This document shows positions 60,102 through 64,000 of a DNA stretch of 64,000 nucleotides, one piece after another. Source of the DNA: Aedoeadaptatus nemausensis. Lineage in GTDB: Bacteria > Bacillota > Clostridia > Tissierellales > Peptoniphilaceae. The DNA lies in contig NZ_CAIJCS010000026.1 of assembly GCF_903819165.1 (NCBI RefSeq), forward strand, positions 79,824-143,823. The letters run 5' to 3'. Under the pieces are notes generated by a model, which was not told the DNA's origin, did no database searches, and was given only the letters and a program-made list of their open reading frames with translations. The position numbers were made by a program, and so were the translations under genes. Numbering within the stretch: the stretch's first letter is position 1; each line of letters starts with the position of its first letter.

Positions 60102-60799
60102 AAACTCGCCCCCAACAAAATCATTCCTCCGATCATCATTGCTATATCAATAAATGTAAATCTCACCTCATGAAAACTTGTTTTTTGTCCATCATATTCA
60201 ATACCTTTTGATATGATTGAACAAGTTAAGGTATCGCTTATATCTATGCACTTATACATAAGAGGAACAAAATATAATTCAAATGTTTTAATTGGTTTGA
60301 AAATACTTGCTTTAAATCCTCTAATTTTCATGCCATTGTTTATTTCCTTCATCCTAATAGAGATTTCCGGAATAAAACGAAAGAATACTGTAATTCCTAT
60401 CCCTATTCCACCATCAATTCCAATTTTTCTAAATGCAGCCATTAGATGCGAAGAACTATATGAGGACAGAACTTTTCCCAAAATGAAAAGTGGAGCAAAT
60501 TTCAACACTATAAGTAGCATTGTATATATAGAACCAACCAAAACATTTCCTAAGTGTGGTTTCAGCAAATAAATAAGCCCCCATACTATAAGCAATGAAC
60601 ATATCGTTCTAAATGCCTTTCTTATAGAAAATAAGAATAATAGTCCTAAGACAAAAATAAGGGAAAATAAATATTGTGATTGCTCTCCAACAGTTAGAAT
60701 AACTGAAAATAGTAAAATCAACCCAACTATAGTAAGCGGGTTGATTTTATCTGATAGTTGGTATTCGTTTATATTATTTTTTTCACCTTTACAAAACAC
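60086..60799 (-). CDS. ECF transporter T component (cassette 2)
   Basis: About 237 residues from a GTG overlapping the S-gene stop (start uncertain; AGGAAG lies eight bases before it). Membrane helices and the coupling motif 'FFRFIPEISIRMKEINNGMKIRG' match EcfT. Partner of the 60789 S subunit and the fused ATPase. Confidence 0.85.
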   Translation of the reverse strand: MFCKGEKNNINEYQLSDKINPLTIVGLILLFSVILTVGEQSQYLFSLIFVLGLLFLFSIRKAFRTICSLLIVWGLIYLLKPHLGNVLVGSIYTMLLIVLKFAPLFILGKVLSSYSSSHLMAAFRKIGIDGGIGIGITVFFRFIPEISIRMKEINNGMKIRGFKASIFKPIKTFELYFVPLMYKCIDISDTLTCSIISKGIEYDGQKTSFHEVRFTFIDIAMMIGGMILLGASLWKIF

Positions 60800-61385
60800 T
60801 TTTTTTCTTCCTGTTGCTAAAGAATTTGTTGTAAATATATGTTCCAAAATTAGCACCAATAATTGATGCAACGATTGCGATCACTACGCAAATTGCAATG
60901 TTTTTAGGGGTGTAAAAATTATAAAGAAATGTTGCATAGTCTGTTGTAAACATCTTAGGGAATTGTTTTGTAAGACCTTCTACACCAAATACGAATGTGA
61001 AATACATCGCATGAAGCGAATATATAAACATACCAGCACCAAAACCAAGACCTACTTTCATAGTTTTGTCTGAGTAATTTTCCTTTTTACCAATCACAAG
61101 CTCTGCTAATATTCCTGCAATTGCACAAACTACTATTACAGGCCACATTCCCATAAGAGCATAGAACACGCCGAGTAATAAGAAATATAAGAATGCTGTT
61201 CCTCTTTGTGCGACTTGTTTACACATTATTACAAAAACTGGCGCGGCAATTATTGTTGGAAGTGCCGATGATAAATACAAACTCGGAATCATTCCAAACG
61301 ATCCTGTCAAAAGTCCCAATCCCATTGTTAATACAAAACCAATAACAGAAAATACTGCTATTTTTACAATACTTTTTAAATTCAT
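60789..61385 (-). CDS. ECF transporter S component, MptD/Trep_Strep type (cassette 2)
   Basis: 198 residues from the ATG at 61385 (AAGGAGGAG upstream). About six membrane helices; 'LKSIVKIAVFSVIGFVLTMGLGLLTG' and 'TTDYATFLYNFYTPKNIAICVVIAIVASIIGANFGTYIYNKFF' correspond in position to the cassette-1 S subunit, with limited identity. Substrate unknown, probably a metallophore. First gene of the cassette-2 operon, behind a TetR-type operator. Confidence 0.82.
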   Translation of the reverse strand: MNLKSIVKIAVFSVIGFVLTMGLGLLTGSFGMIPSLYLSSALPTIIAAPVFVIMCKQVAQRGTAFLYFLLLGVFYALMGMWPVIVVCAIAGILAELVIGKKENYSDKTMKVGLGFGAGMFIYSLHAMYFTFVFGVEGLTKQFPKMFTTDYATFLYNFYTPKNIAICVVIAIVASIIGANFGTYIYNKFFSNRKKKSVL

Positions 61386-61468
61386 TTTTCTCCTCCTTGA
61401 ATACATATAATATTTTTTATCTGCTTATAAAACAGCATGTTGCCAATTTATATAAAATTAAATCTTTA

Positions 61469-61485
61469 ATATAACTAAGTTATAT
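61469..61485. promoter_or_regulatory. TetR-type operator before the cassette-2 operon
   Basis: Perfect 17-bp palindrome ATATAACT-A-AGTTATAT, identical to the one before the tetR gene at 62168-62184 (read on the other strand). It lies 84 bp upstream of the S-subunit start. Confidence 0.85.
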
Positions 61486-61507
61486 TTGATGCAAAAATTT
61501 TTCCATT

Positions 61508-62146
61508 TTACAAACCTCGTATTTTGCCCCATCCTTCATTAAAGAATTTTGAAATTAGTTTGGCATTTAATTCTACTTCTTCTCTGCTTTTAGAATGAAC
61601 AGCAACTTCAGATAAAGCATAATAATATGCATGGTTAATTAAGTGAATTCCCATATCGGTTATTACACTACCGACACCATCTTCACCATAAATCATGCTT
61701 AATATTTTGATGTGATTTTTATCTTCTATTTCCACGAGTTCATCTAAAAAATTACTGTATTTTGTTCCATAAGAACCAAACACTAATAACTCAAATGCAT
61801 CTTTATTTTCAAAAAAATACAAGACCATCTTAACAGCACCATGTGCTTTAGAGTCTAAAATTTTATAAATGGTTTCTTTCCCAAGTGGAACTTCCTTTTT
61901 ATATGTCTCAAAACTCTCATCCTCATACATAGCATAGTATTTTCGTATTTGGCTTACAATCGGCTCAACTAACTCAGAAAAAAGTGCTTCCTTATCCTCA
62001 AAATGACCATAAAACGCCCCAGTAGTAACACCTGCTTCTTTGCAAATAGCTCTTAAATTTGCCTTTTCAAATCCTTGTTCTTTGAAAATTTTCTTACCGC
62101 TATTAAGAATCCTATTATGAGTTACTTCATAATCTCCGTTTGCCAC
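61508..62146 (-). CDS. TetR/AcrR-family regulator (cassette 2)
   Basis: 212 residues from a GTG at 62146, with GGAGGG seven bases upstream; the longer frame would cross the operator. HTH 'ANLRAICKEAGVTTGAFYGHFEDKEALF' near residues 25-55. Identical palindromes before this gene and before the transport operon support autoregulation plus control of the cassette. Confidence 0.92.
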   Translation of the reverse strand: MANGDYEVTHNRILNSGKKIFKEQGFEKANLRAICKEAGVTTGAFYGHFEDKEALFSELVEPIVSQIRKYYAMYEDESFETYKKEVPLGKETIYKILDSKAHGAVKMVLYFFENKDAFELLVFGSYGTKYSNFLDELVEIEDKNHIKILSMIYGEDGVGSVITDMGIHLINHAYYYALSEVAVHSKSREEVELNAKLISKFFNEGWGKIRGL

Positions 62147-62167
62147 GATTTGCCCTCCTTTCTTCAA

Positions 62168-62184
62168 ATATAACTTAGTTATAT
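62168..62184. promoter_or_regulatory. TetR-type operator before cassette-2 tetR
   Basis: Perfect palindrome ATATAACT-T-AGTTATAT, 22 bp upstream of the GTG start, the same distance as the palindrome before cassette-1 tetR. Confidence 0.85.
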
Positions 62185-62217
62185 TGTAGCACATGTTATA
62201 TTTGAAAGTCAAGATAT

Positions 62218-63783
62218 TTATACACATACATTGACTTCAACTCCTGACTTGAGCACTATCTTTAGTTCCTCATCATATACAACTACCTTATCTACAAGTT
62301 TCCTTACCAAGTCTTCATCGTAGCTTTCTATTTCCAATTCCTGATTATCTAAAAACTCTTCTAATTCCTTTAGTCTGTTTTGTACATTTTTCTCTTCTGC
62401 CATATTTAGGAGTATCTTTTCCTTTTCATTTCTTAACTCTTCCACCTTGTCTGCAAGGTCTGTGTAGTCTTTCTTGGCATTAGCAACATTTAAAATTTCT
62501 TCTTGAACTTTTAGCATTTCTTTATCTATTTCTTCAATTCTGCTACTTACATTCCCTGTGATGGCTTTTTCTATATTCTCTTTTATTATTTCCTTTAATT
62601 TACTGCTTTCCGATATAAGCTGATTTATGGCTTCTACCACTGCCTCTTGTAGATCTTTTTCTTTTATGGTTCTTGCTTCACATGCTTCTGGCCCATGGGT
62701 TACTCTTGTACAGCATCTCCAAACAGTATATTTCTTTCCTCTGTTATTCCATGCTATTCTCCTGTAAATATCTCCGCATTTGGAGCAATAGACAATACTT
62801 GAAAGAGCGTATTTGCTTGAATAAATTCTTCTCTTTCCTTTGCCACTTACCATATTAACACGTCTGTACATTTCTTCCCCAACTCGCATGAAGATTTCTT
62901 TAGGTATTATGGCTTCGTGGCTATTTTCTACATAATATTGAGGTGCTATTCCATCATTTTTTATCCTTTTCTTATTTAGAAAATCCACTGTGTAGGTCTT
63001 TTGTAGGAGGGCATCACCCATATATTTCTCATTGGTTAAAATTTGATTGAGGTTTGATACATGCCACTTCTTATTTCCTGCTCCATTTACTATCTTATCT
63101 TTCTCTAGCCCTTCCTTTATGTCTCGTAGGCTTGCTCCTTCCAAGTATTCTCTGTAGATTCTTTTTACTATTTTTGCTTCTTCAGGAACAATGACAAGTT
63201 TTCCCTCTTCGTCTTTTGTGTAGCCTAAGAACCTATTATGATTTACTTGGACTTGTCCTTGTTGAAATCTGTATTGAAATCCTAACTTCACATTTTGTGA
63301 TAAAGACTGACTTTCCTGTTGAGCAAGAGATGCCATAATGGTAAGGAGAACTTCTCCCTTGGCATCCATGGTGTTGATGTTTTCTTTTTCAAAATAGACT
63401 GGGATATTGTTTTCTTTTAGTTTACGAATATACTTTAAACAGTCTAGGGTATTTCTAGCAAACCTCGATATGGACTTTGTGATTATATAGTCGATATTTC
63501 CTTCCATGGCTTCTTCAATCATTTTATTAAAGCCAGCTCTTTTCTTGGTATATGTTCCACTGATTCCTTCATCAGAAAAAACTCCTGCAAATTCCCAATC
63601 TGGATTTTTCTTAATATAGTTTGTGTAATGGTCTATTTGAGTGTCATAAGAAGTTGCCTGTTCATCGCTGTCCGCCGATACCCTTGCATAGGCAGCTACT
63701 CTTAGTTTCTTCTTTTCTGATTCCCTGATGGAATTTCCTTTTTTCTTCTTAGCTGGTATAACTATAACCTTGCTATTCATCAT
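62218..63783 (-). CDS. Large serine recombinase
   Basis: 521 residues: resolvase domain with Y-A-R-V-S36 (nucleophile) and '[11 protein letters not shown]' (about 104-113), a recombinase domain (about 180-300), a zinc ribbon (C333-x2-C336, C357/C358, C368) and a coiled coil (about 380-480) ending near '[15 protein letters not shown]'. This is the TnpX/large-serine-integrase layout used by Tn4451-like and other Firmicutes integrative elements. Starts inside the end of the next recombinase gene. Confidence 0.95.
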   Translation of the reverse strand: MMNSKVIVIPAKKKKGNSIRESEKKKLRVAAYARVSADSDEQATSYDTQIDHYTNYIKKNPDWEFAGVFSDEGISGTYTKKRAGFNKMIEEAMEGNIDYIITKSISRFARNTLDCLKYIRKLKENNIPVYFEKENINTMDAKGEVLLTIMASLAQQESQSLSQNVKLGFQYRFQQGQVQVNHNRFLGYTKDEEGKLVIVPEEAKIVKRIYREYLEGASLRDIKEGLEKDKIVNGAGNKKWHVSNLNQILTNEKYMGDALLQKTYTVDFLNKKRIKNDGIAPQYYVENSHEAIIPKEIFMRVGEEMYRRVNMVSGKGKRRIYSSKYALSSIVYCSKCGDIYRRIAWNNRGKKYTVWRCCTRVTHGPEACEARTIKEKDLQEAVVEAINQLISESSKLKEIIKENIEKAITGNVSSRIEEIDKEMLKVQEEILNVANAKKDYTDLADKVEELRNEKEKILLNMAEEKNVQNRLKELEEFLDNQELEIESYDEDLVRKLVDKVVVYDEELKIVLKSGVEVNVCV

Positions 63784-64000
63784 CTATCACCTCGATTAAA
63801 TTGTACTGGTGGCTTGCTCGTTCAAAGGGATCTAGTGGTAGAATTCCTTCTTCTTTATATCTAAACTTGCAAGGAACTTTAATAATCTCTTCTTCCTTTT
63901 TCCAAACTCGTCCCATGGCCACTGCCCTTTCTTTTAACATTTGACCTGCCTTTTCAAAGCTCTCTCTATCTATTATCTTGGGATAGATTTCGTTTCCTAA
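63773..64000 (-). CDS. Second recombinase-type protein (C-terminal part only)
   Basis: 75 residues visible, open to the window edge: '[29 protein letters not shown]' and '[22 protein letters not shown]'. It resembles the end of small serine-recombinase companions that precede large recombinases in tandem. Its stop overlaps the start of the 521-residue recombinase by 11 bp. Confidence 0.6.
   Translation of the reverse strand, partial: LGNEIYPKIIDRESFEKAGQMLKERAVAMGRVWKKEEEIIKVPCKFRYKEEGILPLDPFERASHQYNLIEVIDDE

Noticed and set aside
55088..61507. Fur-type box for cassette 2
   Set aside because: I looked upstream of the S-subunit, exporter and MATE genes and found no 7-1-7 match close to that of cassette 1.
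1..64000. CRISPR arrays, rRNA genes, replication origin, riboswitches
   Set aside because: No regularly spaced repeats, no rRNA sequence, no dnaA-type cluster, and no conserved riboswitch core seen before pan, lar or trk genes.

Overview
The window looks like chromosome of a Gram-positive, low-to-moderate-GC anaerobe of the Clostridia/Tissierellia type (a Peptoniphilaceae-like coccus would fit). The signs are strong AGGAGG ribosome sites, TTG/GTG starts, an SLH-anchored surface protein, Firmicutes-style genes (ComEB, YwlE, YnzC/DUF896, DppA, VanZ, TagO-like), a lactate-racemase cofactor pair (LarE/LarC) and Pta. The species call is inference. Nearly all genes lie on the minus strand.

Layout. 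1-2.5 kb: end of an FtsX/MacB-type ABC transporter. 3.2-10 kb: metallophore-type cassette 1 (ECF ATPase, T and S subunits, two ABC exporter half-transporters, a TetR regulator), with a perfect 7-1-7 Fur-type box in front of the operon and a separate palindrome before tetR. 10-13 kb: an SLH-anchored protein with two covalent-FMN motifs behind a promoter flanked by two Fur-like boxes, and a lipoprotein with a C-x2-C-x3-C motif. 13-20.6 kb: G5/3D wall protein, Nudix, patatin, MscL, dCMP deaminase, RNase H, LarC, LarE, Pta. 20.7-23.6 kb: tandem tRNA-Pro genes, seven short HicB-like genes in two partly duplicated blocks, tRNA-Arg. 23.6-35.2 kb: a long minus-strand run (DacF, WecB, TagO-like, Upp, RpiB, YwlE, Sua5, hydrolase, Ung, Trk potassium uptake). 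35.2-44 kb: housekeeping genes ending in panC-panB-panG.

At about 44.1 kb the DNA turns visibly AT-rich and stays so to the end. This 20-kb part is a decayed accessory region: prophage scraps (terminase), a broken DinJ/YafQ toxin-antitoxin pair, several genes broken by single-base slips in A/T runs, an HNH nuclease, an HEPN-like two-gene unit, a second metallophore-type cassette (TetR, S, T, ATPase, two exporters, MATE) with identical palindromes before tetR and before its operon, and serine recombinases that probably belong to an integrative element running off the right edge.

The best candidates for something new are the Fur-boxed surface flavoprotein beside an ECF/exporter metallophore cassette, the array of solitary truncated HicB-like proteins, and the HEPN-like gene with its overlapping partner.
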